Assembly: GCF_900110945.1 (NCBI RefSeq)
Contig: NZ_FOFL01000007.1
Span: 1 to 64,000 of the forward strand
Origin: Devosia sp. YR412
GTDB lineage: Bacteria > Pseudomonadota > Alphaproteobacteria > Rhizobiales > Devosiaceae
Length of the DNA stretch: 64,000 bases
Direction: 5' to 3'
Part shown: one piece after another, positions 1 through 9,686 of the stretch
Position numbering within the stretch: position 1 is the stretch's first letter
Layout: each line of letters begins with the position of its first letter
The notes under the pieces: model-generated
Database searches by the model: none
What the model saw: the letters and a program-made list of their open reading frames with translations, nothing else
What the model was told of the DNA's origin: nothing
Made by a program: the position numbers and the translations under genes

Positions 1-161
1 TCCAACCCCACTGGAGAAGCGCCCCTCTCCCACGGTCGCCCCGCCCGGCCCTGCGTCGGGGCCGCGTGTGTGGCGGGTATGGGAACAGTATGCGGGAGGT
101 TGGAGGGGGCGTGGATAGATTTCGGGTTTTTGCTGGTGGGGCAGGGGGATGGCGGGGTGGC

Positions 162-306
162 TTCCTCTCCCGTTTACGGGAGAGGGGGACCACGCGTAGC
201 GTGGTGGAGAGGAGAGCGACAGGCCCAAATTTCTATGCGGGGCATTGGCGCATCTGCGAAAGCGGCTCCCCCCCTCCACCGCCCGCAGTCGGGCGGCTTC
301 CTCCGC
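162..306. repeat. Composite intergenic palindromic repeat (copy 1)
   Basis: Noncoding stretch downstream of the first gene. It holds a perfect 9-bp hairpin with a TTTA loop (164-185), then a purine-rich tail with CGTAGCGTGGTGGAG, about 50 unremarkable bases, then a pyrimidine-rich block around CCTCCACCGCCC-GGGCGG. The same parts occur at 36201-36351, where the CCTCTCCCG hairpin appears in inverted form. This looks like a dispersed intergenic element. Bases 1-161 are GC-rich and hold nothing I can name; the reading frames here are antisense shadows. Confidence 0.6.
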
Positions 307-308
307 GC

Positions 309-2312
309 CTAACCGTTATCCAGCCAGGCCACCTGATCCGGCGTCAGCTGAATCTCGAACGCCTTCAGGCTATCGTCCAGCTCGCCCAGGGTCCGGGGAC
401 CGATCAGCGGGATGGATGGGAACTCCTGTGTAAGAACCCAGGCCAAAGCGATGTGGATCGGGTTGTGGCCGAGCTGCTTGGCCAGTTCGATGGCGCGGTC
501 GCGGCGCGCGAAGTTCTTGTCATTGTACCAGCAGCGCACCAGTTCTTCATTGTCGAGCTTGTCGCGGCCGGCGCGGTCGGTGAAGAAGCCGCGGCCCTGG
601 CTGGACCAGGAGAAGTTGGTGACCTGCTTTTCCTTGAGCCAGCTTTTCCACTCGTCGGTCGAGGCAGTAACGCAGCCATCCCAGATCGGCACCAGCATTT
701 CGCTGAGGGCGAAATTGTTGGACAGCGCCTGCGGCTTGGTCTTGCCGGTCTTTTCGGCATAGGCGACTGCCTCGTCGAAACGCTCCTTGGTCCAGTTTGA
801 ACCACCGAACGGCCCACGGATACGGCCATTCTTGACTTCGGCGTCCATGGCATCGACGAATTCGCCGACCGGCACCTCGGGATTATCGCGGTGCATGAAA
901 TAGACGTCGACATAGTCGGTCTGCAGGCGATCGAGCGACTGGGTCAGCTGCTTGGCGATGACGTCGGGATAGACGAGGGGGCTATGCGCGCCCTTGCCGA
1001 TCAGCACCGCGCCTTCGCGCGTGCCGCGGTTGCGGTGCCATTCGCCAAACAGCTTTTCGGTATAACCCGAGCCATAGACAAAGGCGGTATCGAAAATATT
1101 GCCGCCCTTTTCCCAGAAGGCGTCGAGCAGGATGGCGCCCGAGGCGAAGCTCTTGAAGTCCTCAAATCCCAGTGCCACGGCCGAAGCCTGCTTGCCAAGG
1201 CCCGGGATCGAGCGCTTGGGAATGACGCCGGTGTTGGGACCGAGCTTGCGATTGTCGAGCGTGGTAACGCGGGTGCTGGCCTTTTCGATCGAAAATTCGA
1301 TCCCTGCATCCTTGCGCCAGGCGTCGAGGACGCGCGCATTGCCGAGACTGTCGGCCCAGGTCATGCCGGGCGCAGCCAGTTCCTGCCGCTTGGCAAAGAT
1401 GGCTTCGGCAGCGGCATCGGCCTCGAAGGAATAGACATGGCCGGTCTCGTTGACGCTGATGGTCTCGGTCTGGCCATTCTTGATGACGTCGATGCGGCCC
1501 TTGCCGGTGGTGCGATCGCCGCCGGCAAACCAGAAGTCCGGCACTTCGATGCGGCCTTCCGAGCCGTGGATGCGCAGCACATTGTCGAGATTGGCCATAA
1601 CCGCGCAGGAGACCTGGGCGACAATGCCATTCTCGAAGGTGAGGACGGCGGCAGCCCAGTCGTCGGTGCCCTCGGCATTGAGCTTGGCGGTGCCGGCGAC
1701 CTTGACCGGATCGGCAAACGGCTTGCCCAGCGCGGCACCGGCGATGAAGCGCGACATCGACACCGGATAGCCGCCGACATCGAGAATGCCGCCGCCTGCA
1801 AGTTTAGAGGCAAACAGGCGGTGTTCCGGCTGGAACTTGCCCATGTTGAAGCCAAAGCTCGACTGGATCATCCGCACTTCGCCAATGGCGCCGGAGCGGA
1901 TCAGTCCGGCCAGCTTGGCCGCCTGCGGATGCAGGCGATACATGAAGGCTTCGCCCGCGAAAGTGCCGGCCTTGCGATGGGCGTGGAACACCGCGTCGAT
2001 CTCGAAGGCGGAGAGCGCCAGCGGCTTTTCGACCAGCACATGCTTGCCGGCCTCGGCGGCCTTGATCGCCCATTCGGCATGGCCGGTATGGGGAACGGCG
2101 ATATAGACGGCATCGATCTCGGGATCGGCCAGCAGGGCGTCATAGCCATGCACGACCCTGGCGCCGGGGAAGTCCGCCGCGAGGCCCGGCTTATTGGGAT
2201 CGCGCGTGGCAACGGCGGCCAGCACGCCATGCTTGGAGCCGGCGACGCCGCCCTGGAAAGCCTTGGCAATGCTGCCCGGCCCGATAATGCCCCAGCGGAT
2301 TTTTTCAGACAT
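309..2312 (-). CDS. Fused Gfo/Idh/MocA oxidoreductase - aldo/keto reductase (667 aa)
   Basis: One uninterrupted frame joins two NAD(P)-dependent oxidoreductases. Residues 1 to about 340 are a Gfo/Idh/MocA protein: Rossmann motif GIIGPGSIA near the start and the EKP motif at 95-97. Residues about 355-667 are an aldo/keto reductase with the catalytic tetrad visible as D408 (FDTA), Y413 (VYG), K440 (IGKG) and H474 (FMHRD). I start at ATG 2312, which has an AGGGA ribosome site; a start at 2345 is possible but adds an unlikely leader. It is the last gene of a sugar ABC operon, so it probably oxidises or reduces the imported sugar. Both active sites look intact; the substrate is unknown. Confidence 0.88.
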   Translation of the reverse strand: MSEKIRWGIIGPGSIAKAFQGGVAGSKHGVLAAVATRDPNKPGLAADFPGARVVHGYDALLADPEIDAVYIAVPHTGHAEWAIKAAEAGKHVLVEKPLALSAFEIDAVFHAHRKAGTFAGEAFMYRLHPQAAKLAGLIRSGAIGEVRMIQSSFGFNMGKFQPEHRLFASKLAGGGILDVGGYPVSMSRFIAGAALGKPFADPVKVAGTAKLNAEGTDDWAAAVLTFENGIVAQVSCAVMANLDNVLRIHGSEGRIEVPDFWFAGGDRTTGKGRIDVIKNGQTETISVNETGHVYSFEADAAAEAIFAKRQELAAPGMTWADSLGNARVLDAWRKDAGIEFSIEKASTRVTTLDNRKLGPNTGVIPKRSIPGLGKQASAVALGFEDFKSFASGAILLDAFWEKGGNIFDTAFVYGSGYTEKLFGEWHRNRGTREGAVLIGKGAHSPLVYPDVIAKQLTQSLDRLQTDYVDVYFMHRDNPEVPVGEFVDAMDAEVKNGRIRGPFGGSNWTKERFDEAVAYAEKTGKTKPQALSNNFALSEMLVPIWDGCVTASTDEWKSWLKEKQVTNFSWSSQGRGFFTDRAGRDKLDNEELVRCWYNDKNFARRDRAIELAKQLGHNPIHIALAWVLTQEFPSIPLIGPRTLGELDDSLKAFEIQLTPDQVAWLDNG

Positions 2313-2372
2313 GGAAATAGTCCCTATAGAAAGTGTCATGGCCACCTGCAGAGAGCCGGCGGCGGGAGAATG

Positions 2373-3452
<1,080 letters not shown>

Positions 3453-3476
3453 GATTCAACTCTCCAACTGGCGCGA

Positions 3477-4355
3477 CTATTTGACGGCTCCCAGCATGCC
3501 TTCGACGAAGCGGCGCTGGAGCAGGAAGAAGATGACGAGGGTGGGCAGGGTGGCCAGCACGGTGCCGAACAGGATCATGCCGTAATCGGGCGTATAGGCC
3601 GAGGTCAGCGCCGACAGGATCAGCGTGATGGTCTTGTTCTCGGCGGTCTGCAGCACGATCAGCGGCCACAGGTAATTGTTCCAATTGCCCATGAAGACGA
3701 TGATCGTCGCAGCCGCATAGGTGGAGCGCATCACCGGCAGATAGACGAAGAGGAAAATCTGCCATTCCTTGAGCCCGTCGATCTTGGCGGCGTCGCGCAA
3801 TTCGCTGGGGAAGGCCTTCGTCGCCTGGCGGAAGTAGAAGATGATGAAGATCGAGGCGACCGTCGGCAGGATGACGGCAGCAAAGGTGTTGACCAGCTTG
3901 GCCTGCGAAAACATCACGAACAGCGGCACCATCATTGCCGCAAAGGGGATGGAGAGCAGCAGCAGCAGGAAAGCGAAGATGCGTTCGCGGACCTTGGAGC
4001 GGAACATCTCGAAGCCGTAACCGGCCAGTGACGAGATGATCAGCGTCAGCGCGGTGGCGACTACGGCAATGAAGCCGGAATTGAAGAAGATGCGCGGCGC
4101 GTCGACCTGGGTGAAGAAGGTCGTGGCATTGGCGACCAGTGCCCCGCCGAACCAGGCCTTGCCCTTGATAATATCGGCCGACGCATTGGTGGCGCCGATC
4201 ATCATCCAGAAGAAGGGGAAGACCGACAGGAAGGCCGCGATCGACAGCAGCACGTAGACCAGTGCCCGGCGGGCCAGGGCCCAGGGATTGCCGGGGACAT
4301 AGCTGCGGACCACGACGGGGCGCGTGCCGACGGCGTCAGCGGTGGAGACGGTCAT
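3477..4355 (-). CDS. Sugar ABC transporter permease (MalG/LacG type)
   Basis: Inner-membrane permease of 292 aa with about six hydrophobic segments; the first is at residues 30-52. The EAA-like loop that docks on the ATPase reads ELRDAAKIDGLKEWQIFLFVYLP in the second half; the shift from the usual EAA to RDAA is common in this family. It overlaps the preceding permease gene by 4 bp (ATGA), which indicates translational coupling. It pairs with the product of 4352-5248 to form the channel. Specificity cannot be read from the permease; gene order resembles rhizobial lacEFGK and related glycoside importers. Confidence 0.94.
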   Translation of the reverse strand: MTVSTADAVGTRPVVVRSYVPGNPWALARRALVYVLLSIAAFLSVFPFFWMMIGATNASADIIKGKAWFGGALVANATTFFTQVDAPRIFFNSGFIAVVATALTLIISSLAGYGFEMFRSKVRERIFAFLLLLLSIPFAAMMVPLFVMFSQAKLVNTFAAVILPTVASIFIIFYFRQATKAFPSELRDAAKIDGLKEWQIFLFVYLPVMRSTYAAATIIVFMGNWNNYLWPLIVLQTAENKTITLILSALTSAYTPDYGMILFGTVLATLPTLVIFFLLQRRFVEGMLGAVK

Positions 4356-5248
4356 GACTTGATCCTCCGGTCGCGGGCGATGAGGAATTGCAGGAAGGTC
4401 AGGATGCCGACCAGCACCACGATCACCCAGGAGACGGTGGCCGAATAGCCAAAGCTGGGCATGAACTTGAAGGTCAGGTTGTAGATATAGAGCGACAGCG
4501 TGACGGTGGAATCGGAGGGGCCACCGGTGCCGGCGGTGAAGTTGGCGACCTCGTCGAACAGTTGCAGCGTGCCGATGGTGGAAATGACGGTGGTAAAGAG
4601 GATCACCGGCTTCAACATCGGAATGGTCAGGTAGCGGAAGCGCGCCCAGGCCGGGACACCATCGATGCGGGCGGCTTCATAGATCGAGCGGTCGATATTC
4701 TGCAGCGCCGCCAGGTAGAAGATCATGTTGTAGCCGGTCCAGCGCCAGGTGATGGCGATGATGATGGCCACCTTGGCCCAGAAGGGGTCGCCGAACCAGG
4801 AGATCGGCGAGGCGATGACATGCAGCGCCATCAGCGCCTGGTTGATGATGCCATCGGTGGCGAACATCGACTTGAAGACGGTGGAATAGGCGATCAGCGA
4901 GGTGACGCAGGGCAGAAAGATCGCCGTGCGGAACAGGCCGCGGAAGCGCAAAGTGGAATCGTTGAGCGCGACGGCAAACAGCAGCGCCAGGCCGATCATG
5001 ATCGGCACCTGGAAGATGAAGAAGGTGAAGGTATTGCCCAGGGCGCGGATGAACACCGGATCCTTGGTCAGCCGCACGATATTGGCAAAGCCGCCAAAGC
5101 TGAGATTCATCCCCTTGCCGACCTGGAAGCTCATCCAGAGCGACCAGACGATGGGATAGATCATGAACAATCCGAGCAGGATCAGGGCAGGGGCGATGAA
5201 AGCCCAGCCAGTGATCTGCTCCCTGCGATCAAGTCGCGCCTGTGCCAA
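4352..5248 (-). CDS. Sugar ABC transporter permease (MalF/LacF type)
   Basis: Inner-membrane permease of 298 aa with about six transmembrane segments, starting near residue 16 (AFIAPALILLGLFMIYP), as in MalF/UgpA-type partners that lack the long MalF periplasmic loop. The coupling loop YEAARIDGVPAWARFRYLTIP is canonical, with the EAA-G pattern. The gene sits directly downstream of the binding-protein gene, separated by 73 bp that contain a strong hairpin, and overlaps the next permease by 4 bp. It forms a heterodimer with the product of 3477-4355. Confidence 0.94.
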   Translation of the reverse strand: MAQARLDRREQITGWAFIAPALILLGLFMIYPIVWSLWMSFQVGKGMNLSFGGFANIVRLTKDPVFIRALGNTFTFFIFQVPIMIGLALLFAVALNDSTLRFRGLFRTAIFLPCVTSLIAYSTVFKSMFATDGIINQALMALHVIASPISWFGDPFWAKVAIIIAITWRWTGYNMIFYLAALQNIDRSIYEAARIDGVPAWARFRYLTIPMLKPVILFTTVISTIGTLQLFDEVANFTAGTGGPSDSTVTLSLYIYNLTFKFMPSFGYSATVSWVIVVLVGILTFLQFLIARDRRIKS

Positions 5249-5289
5249 GTGTCACCCTCCCCGGTGCGTCAACGATGGCCGAATGGGAC

Positions 5290-5314
5290 GGAGAGCGGGC
5301 AAGGCCCGCCCTCC
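5290..5314 (-). terminator. Intercistronic hairpin after the binding-protein gene
   Basis: An 11-bp inverted repeat (one mismatch) with a 3-nt loop lies between the binding-protein stop and the first permease. It has no T-run, so it more likely slows 3' decay or gives partial termination than full termination. This fits the excess of binding protein over permease usual in such operons. Confidence 0.5.
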
Positions 5315-5321
5315 GCGCAGA

Positions 5322-6596
5322 TTACTGCATCTGCTGGGTGGCCTGGTCGTTGATGGCCTGGAGGGCCGCATCGAGATCGCCGCCCTGGATGATGCCGGGG
5401 AGCTGGGCCTGCACGGCCGCATCGACTTCGGCGGTGAAGGTGCCGTAATCGACGCTCGGGATCTGGCCGAGCCAGGTGGAGAAGTTCTGCCACACCGGCG
5501 CGCCGCCGAAGAACTCATCCGAAGCCTTGAAGGCTTCGCCTTCACGGGCGGCGAGCAGCGAGCCGACAGCGCCGCGCTTGATCAGGATGTCCTGGTAGAA
5601 GTCGACATTTTCCGCCCAGACCGTCTTGAGGAAGTCGATGGTTTCTTCCTTGTTGTCCGAGGAGGAGAGCACGAACCAGCTCGAGCCGCCCTGGTTGGAA
5701 GCGTTGACCGAGCCCTCCATGTCGAGGCGCGGGATCGGGGCGATGGCCCAGAGACCGGACTGATCGGCATTGGCCTTGATCGTCGCGGTGATCCAGACGC
5801 CGACCGGCACGGCGGCAACTTCGCCGGAGGTGAAGGCGCCGGTATATTCGGCCCAGCCGGAAACGGGCTTGACGAGGTCAGCCTGGTAGAACTTGGCGTA
5901 GGTCTCGATGGCCTTCTTCAACGCGGCATTGTCGGTGATGTGGAGGCTGCCGTCCTCGTTGAAATACCATTCGCCGGCCGACTGCATCATCATGCGGATC
6001 AGGCCGGTGTCATTGAGGTCAAGGTCGAGCAGCAGGTGGCCGGTCTTTTCCTTGACCGTGGTGCCGATTTCGACGAGCCGGTCCCAGGTGATGTTTTCGA
6101 GGTCAGCGGCAGTGAAGCCGGCCTCTTCGAGGTAGTCCGAGCGGTAGAACAGGCCGGTCACGCCGGAATCGAAAGGCACGGAATAGGATTTGCCGTCATA
6201 AGTGGCGGCGGCAACCTTGTAGGGCGCAAAGGCCGCCATATCGATCGAGTCGGACAGCGGCTCGAAGGCGCCGGGGAAGGACTGCAAATATTTCTGGGCG
6301 ATATCGTCCTGGATCAGCACGATGTCGGGCAGGCCATCGGTGCTGCCGGCCAGAAGCTGGGTCTGCAGCTTGGCGCGGATATCGTCCTGGCTGGCGCTGT
6401 CATCGACGGTGACGGTGACGTCAGGATGGGCGGCGGTGTAGATGGCGCCGGCTTCACGCATGGTGTCGCCGTTAAAGGCCTTGTCCCAAACCCAGACGGA
6501 AATATCGCCAGCCGAGGCGGCTGTGACGGTCAGCAGGCTGATACCGGCAAGCGCCATGGCAAGAATGCTGCGCGACCGCGAAGTGTTGCGGATCAT
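5322..6596 (-). CDS. Sugar ABC transporter substrate-binding protein
   Basis: Periplasmic solute-binding protein of family 1, 424 aa. A Sec signal peptide is clear: basic start MIRNTSRSRS, a hydrophobic core and an ASAGD cleavage region near residue 29. The mature part shows the family pattern: VWVWDKAFNGDTM, then AKLQTQLLAGSTDGLPDIVL, and late aromatic residues. The frame stays open upstream to 7340, but ATG 6596 has a perfect GGGAGGA site and begins the signal peptide, so it is the true start. First gene of the minus-strand operon 6596-309, divergent from the AraC-type regulator, which is the likely control. Confidence 0.95.
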   Translation of the reverse strand: MIRNTSRSRSILAMALAGISLLTVTAASAGDISVWVWDKAFNGDTMREAGAIYTAAHPDVTVTVDDSASQDDIRAKLQTQLLAGSTDGLPDIVLIQDDIAQKYLQSFPGAFEPLSDSIDMAAFAPYKVAAATYDGKSYSVPFDSGVTGLFYRSDYLEEAGFTAADLENITWDRLVEIGTTVKEKTGHLLLDLDLNDTGLIRMMMQSAGEWYFNEDGSLHITDNAALKKAIETYAKFYQADLVKPVSGWAEYTGAFTSGEVAAVPVGVWITATIKANADQSGLWAIAPIPRLDMEGSVNASNQGGSSWFVLSSSDNKEETIDFLKTVWAENVDFYQDILIKRGAVGSLLAAREGEAFKASDEFFGGAPVWQNFSTWLGQIPSVDYGTFTAEVDAAVQAQLPGIIQGGDLDAALQAINDQATQQMQ

Positions 6597-6644
6597 TGTA
6601 GTCCTCCCTTTTAAGTTGCTCTTCCTCCGAGCCCTTCCTAAGCT

Positions 6645-7619
6645 ATGCTTCTGGCGCAGGGCGTCCATCCCAAAAGGCATAGAGAGTTGGCGGAAAGTAA
6701 GATCGCGGAAAAGGCCTACTACGAGCCCATGGCGAACGGGGTCGAACGCCTGCCGACCGAGCTGCACATGTTCCACGCTTCGCCCTTGGTGATGCGGGCG
6801 GCGCATTGGCATGCCCAGGTCGAGGTCAATTACATCGTGCGCGGCTGGGCCCACTATAAGATGAGCGGCCATGACGTGCGCTTCAATGCCGGCGACATGG
6901 CGCTGTTCTGGGGCGGCCTGCCGCATTGGCTCGATGATGCTTCGGACGATCTGGTCTATGGCGGCGGTCACCTGCCGCTGGTGCATTTCTTCCGCCTCCG
7001 GCTGCCGCAGAATGTGCAGTCGCGGCTGATGCAGGGGGCGACGCTGGTCACCAAGGCCACTGATGCCTCCGACCCGCTGAACTTTGCCCGCTGGAACGAC
7101 TATGCCCGCTCGGGCGATCCGATGAAGGCCAGCATGGCGGTTGAAGAACTGCTGCTGCGGATCGAGCGCGTGCGCTTCGACCCTTACGACTTGCTGCCGG
7201 GACCGGCCGCGGTGGTCAATGCGGTGGATGGACTGGACCACCATTCCTCGCCCATCGTGGTGCGGATCTGCGATTTCATCGCCGACAATTTCCGCGAAGA
7301 GATCGATTCCTCCGACATTGCCCAGGCAGCGGACATCCATCCGAAATACGCGATGAACGTGTTCAAGAAGTCGACCGGCATGACGCTCAACGACTATGTC
7401 AACCTGATGCGGCTCAGCTATGCCCAGGCCCTGCTGATGCAGGACGACGCCAATGTGCTGCAGGTGGCGATGGACAGTGGGTTCGGCTCGCTCAGCGCCT
7501 TCAACAAGTCGTTCCGCAAGATCGCCGGCATGTCACCCAGCGATTTCCGCCGCGACGTGCGCTGCCGGCCCGGTTCGGCACCTGTAATGAAGGCCTATTC
7601 CACTTCGCCGATGAACTAG
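6645..7619 (+). CDS. AraC-family transcriptional regulator
   Basis: A regulator of up to 324 aa with an N-terminal cupin sugar-sensing domain (HWHAQVEVNYIVRG, FNAGDMALFWGGLPH) and a C-terminal double helix-turn-helix (DIAQAADIHPKYAMNVFKK; VAMDSGFGSLSAFNKSFRK, then GMSPSDFR). It resembles MelR-like activators of sugar operons. The start is uncertain: ATG 6645 has no ribosome site and would leave only 48 bp to the divergent transporter, while TTG 6687 (purine-rich AGAGAG upstream) or ATG 6729 would leave a normal promoter gap. It probably controls the transporter operon to its left. The cyclase gene starts 3 bp after its stop. Confidence 0.92.
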   Translation: MLLAQGVHPKRHRELAESKIAEKAYYEPMANGVERLPTELHMFHASPLVMRAAHWHAQVEVNYIVRGWAHYKMSGHDVRFNAGDMALFWGGLPHWLDDASDDLVYGGGHLPLVHFFRLRLPQNVQSRLMQGATLVTKATDASDPLNFARWNDYARSGDPMKASMAVEELLLRIERVRFDPYDLLPGPAAVVNAVDGLDHHSSPIVVRICDFIADNFREEIDSSDIAQAADIHPKYAMNVFKKSTGMTLNDYVNLMRLSYAQALLMQDDANVLQVAMDSGFGSLSAFNKSFRKIAGMSPSDFRRDVRCRPGSAPVMKAYSTSPMN

Positions 7620-7622
7620 TCG

Positions 7623-9686
7623 ATGTGGAAACGGCGCGCCGCGGCACTGTTGTTTGGCGCGGCGCTGGTGATTGCGCTGGTGCTGCTGCGCACCGCCGAT
7701 CCCTATGCCGTGCAGGTGGCGCGCGAGACGACGTTTGACGTGTTCCAGCAGATCAAGCCACGGCAGGCGCCGGCCGACCTGCCGGTGCGGATCATTGATA
7801 TCGACGAGTCCTCGCTGGCGGCGATCGGGCAATGGCCCTGGTCACGGGAGGTCATGGCCCGTATCGCCGATCGGCTGAACGAGCTTGGCGCCGCGACTAT
7901 GGCTTTTGACGTTTTGTTTTCCGAGCCGGATCGGTTTGGCATGGATGCAGTTTTTGCGAAGGCATTGAGCGACCGGCCGAGTGTGTTGGTTACCAGCCGC
8001 AGCGGGCAGGGCGGTGTTGCGCCGGCGCCGAAGTCCGGTTTTGCCATGACCGGCATGGACGTTTTGCCCAATCTGCCACCTCTGCAAGGTGTAGCGGCGC
8101 CGTTACCAATTCTGCTCGATGTCGCTGCGGGCGTCGGCGTTGCCAGCCTCGATGTGGCAGGGGCGGGTGTAGCGCGCCGGCTGCCACTGCTGTGGTCGAA
8201 CGGCACGGTGCCGCTGCCGACGCTGGCGGTGGAGACGCTGGGGGTCGCGCAGGGTGCATCCACCCTGGTCGTGCTGGGGAATGATGCCGGCACCGTGGAC
8301 GGCTTGCGCATCGGCGCCTTCGACGTGCCGACCGGACCGACGGGCGAGATGTGGCTCTACTATCGCCCGCTGGGGCCGGAGACGTTCATTTCGGCAAAAG
8401 ATCTTTTGGCCGATGACTATGCTCGGCTGGCGCCGCAACTGGCCGGGCAGATCGTCCTGGTGGGGGCCTCTGCCGCCGGCTTGCTCGATATTCGTGCTTC
8501 GGCACTGGGCGAGGCGGTGCCCGGCGTGTCGATCCACCTGCAGGCGCTGGAGCAGATGCTGACCGGCACGTTCCTTATGCGCGCCGATTGGGTTGGTGGG
8601 CTGGAACTGTTGCTACTGGCTGTGAGCGTGGTGGCGGTGGTGCTGGCGGTCTTTTTGCTCGGACCGCTGCTGGGCCTGCTGGTCTCGGCGGCAATCGGCG
8701 CCCTGATGCTCTCGGTCAGTTGGCTGGCCTTTACTCAATACGGGCTGTTGCTCGACCCGAGCTTTGCGCTGTTTGCCGTGCTCGTCGCCTATGCCGCGAT
8801 GAGCTTCTTCCAATTTGCCGTGACCGATGCCGACAGGCGCCGCATCCGCCGCGCCTTTGCCCATTATGTCGAACCGTCGCTGCTGACCCAGATCGAGGCC
8901 AATGCCGGCCTGCTCAAGCTGGGCGGCGACCTGCGCGAGCTGACCGTGATGTTTTCCGATGTGCGCAATTTTACCGCACTCAGCGAACGCAAGGCACCGG
9001 CCGAACTGGTCGGCATTCTCAACCGGCTGTTCGCCGCACTGGGCGCCGCCATCGTCGCGCATCAGGGGACCATCGACAAATTCATGGGCGATGCGGTGAT
9101 GGCCTTCTGGAATGCCCCGGTGGACGTGCCGCAACACGCCAGCCGCGCCTGCGAGGCGGCGCTTGCCATGCGTCTGGCTCTGGAAAGGCTCAATGCTGGC
9201 CAGGACGAAAAAATCAGCATCGGCATCGGGATTTCGACCGGCCCGGCGCTGGTGGGAAACATGGGCTTTGAAACGCGCTTCGATTATTCCTGCATCGGCG
9301 ACACGGTCAATGTCGCCAGCCGGCTCGAAAGCGCCTGCAAGGAATTGGGTTACGACATCTTGGTCACCGACCAGACAAGATTGGCGGCGCCGGACCTGGC
9401 CTTCCTGCCGGCTGGACACATCCCGCTCAAAGGCATCAGCCAGCCCGAACCGGTCCATCTGCTCATCGGTTCAGCCGAACTCGCAGCCTCCGCCGGTTTT
9501 GCCGCACTGCGCGCCGATCATGATGCCGTGCTGGCGGCTTGGGCACAGGGTCAACCCGGCACGGACCTGCTGCAGCGCTGCCTTGCCAGTGCGTCAAGCA
9601 TCGATGCGCGCCTTGCCGGCTTTTACCAACGTGCAAAACAGCGACAGCAGGATTTTGCGGTGGTGCTTGACGCCCGGAGGTCTTAG
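7623..9686 (+). CDS. CHASE2-domain adenylate/guanylate cyclase
   Basis: Membrane-bound class III nucleotide cyclase, 687 aa. An N-terminal transmembrane helix (residues 5-22) is followed by a CHASE2 extracellular sensor (VRIIDIDESSLAAIGQWPW), then about three membrane helices (roughly 325-405) and a cytoplasmic catalytic domain. Metal ligands D446 (MFSDVRNF) and D490 (KFMGDAVMAFW), substrate-specifying K486, and the CIGDTVNVASRLE segment are all present, which favours ATP as substrate, so it should be an active adenylate cyclase. The start lies 3 bp after the AraC stop, suggesting cotranscription. It ends in a 4-bp overlap with the convergent ProC-like gene. Confidence 0.92.
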   Translation: MWKRRAAALLFGAALVIALVLLRTADPYAVQVARETTFDVFQQIKPRQAPADLPVRIIDIDESSLAAIGQWPWSREVMARIADRLNELGAATMAFDVLFSEPDRFGMDAVFAKALSDRPSVLVTSRSGQGGVAPAPKSGFAMTGMDVLPNLPPLQGVAAPLPILLDVAAGVGVASLDVAGAGVARRLPLLWSNGTVPLPTLAVETLGVAQGASTLVVLGNDAGTVDGLRIGAFDVPTGPTGEMWLYYRPLGPETFISAKDLLADDYARLAPQLAGQIVLVGASAAGLLDIRASALGEAVPGVSIHLQALEQMLTGTFLMRADWVGGLELLLLAVSVVAVVLAVFLLGPLLGLLVSAAIGALMLSVSWLAFTQYGLLLDPSFALFAVLVAYAAMSFFQFAVTDADRRRIRRAFAHYVEPSLLTQIEANAGLLKLGGDLRELTVMFSDVRNFTALSERKAPAELVGILNRLFAALGAAIVAHQGTIDKFMGDAVMAFWNAPVDVPQHASRACEAALAMRLALERLNAGQDEKISIGIGISTGPALVGNMGFETRFDYSCIGDTVNVASRLESACKELGYDILVTDQTRLAAPDLAFLPAGHIPLKGISQPEPVHLLIGSAELAASAGFAALRADHDAVLAAWAQGQPGTDLLQRCLASASSIDARLAGFYQRAKQRQQDFAVVLDARRS

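Noticed and set aside
6597..7340. Upstream extension of the binding-protein frame to 672 codons
   Set aside because: The extra 248 residues are the complement of the AraC gene. The signal peptide and ribosome site at 6596 fix the real start.
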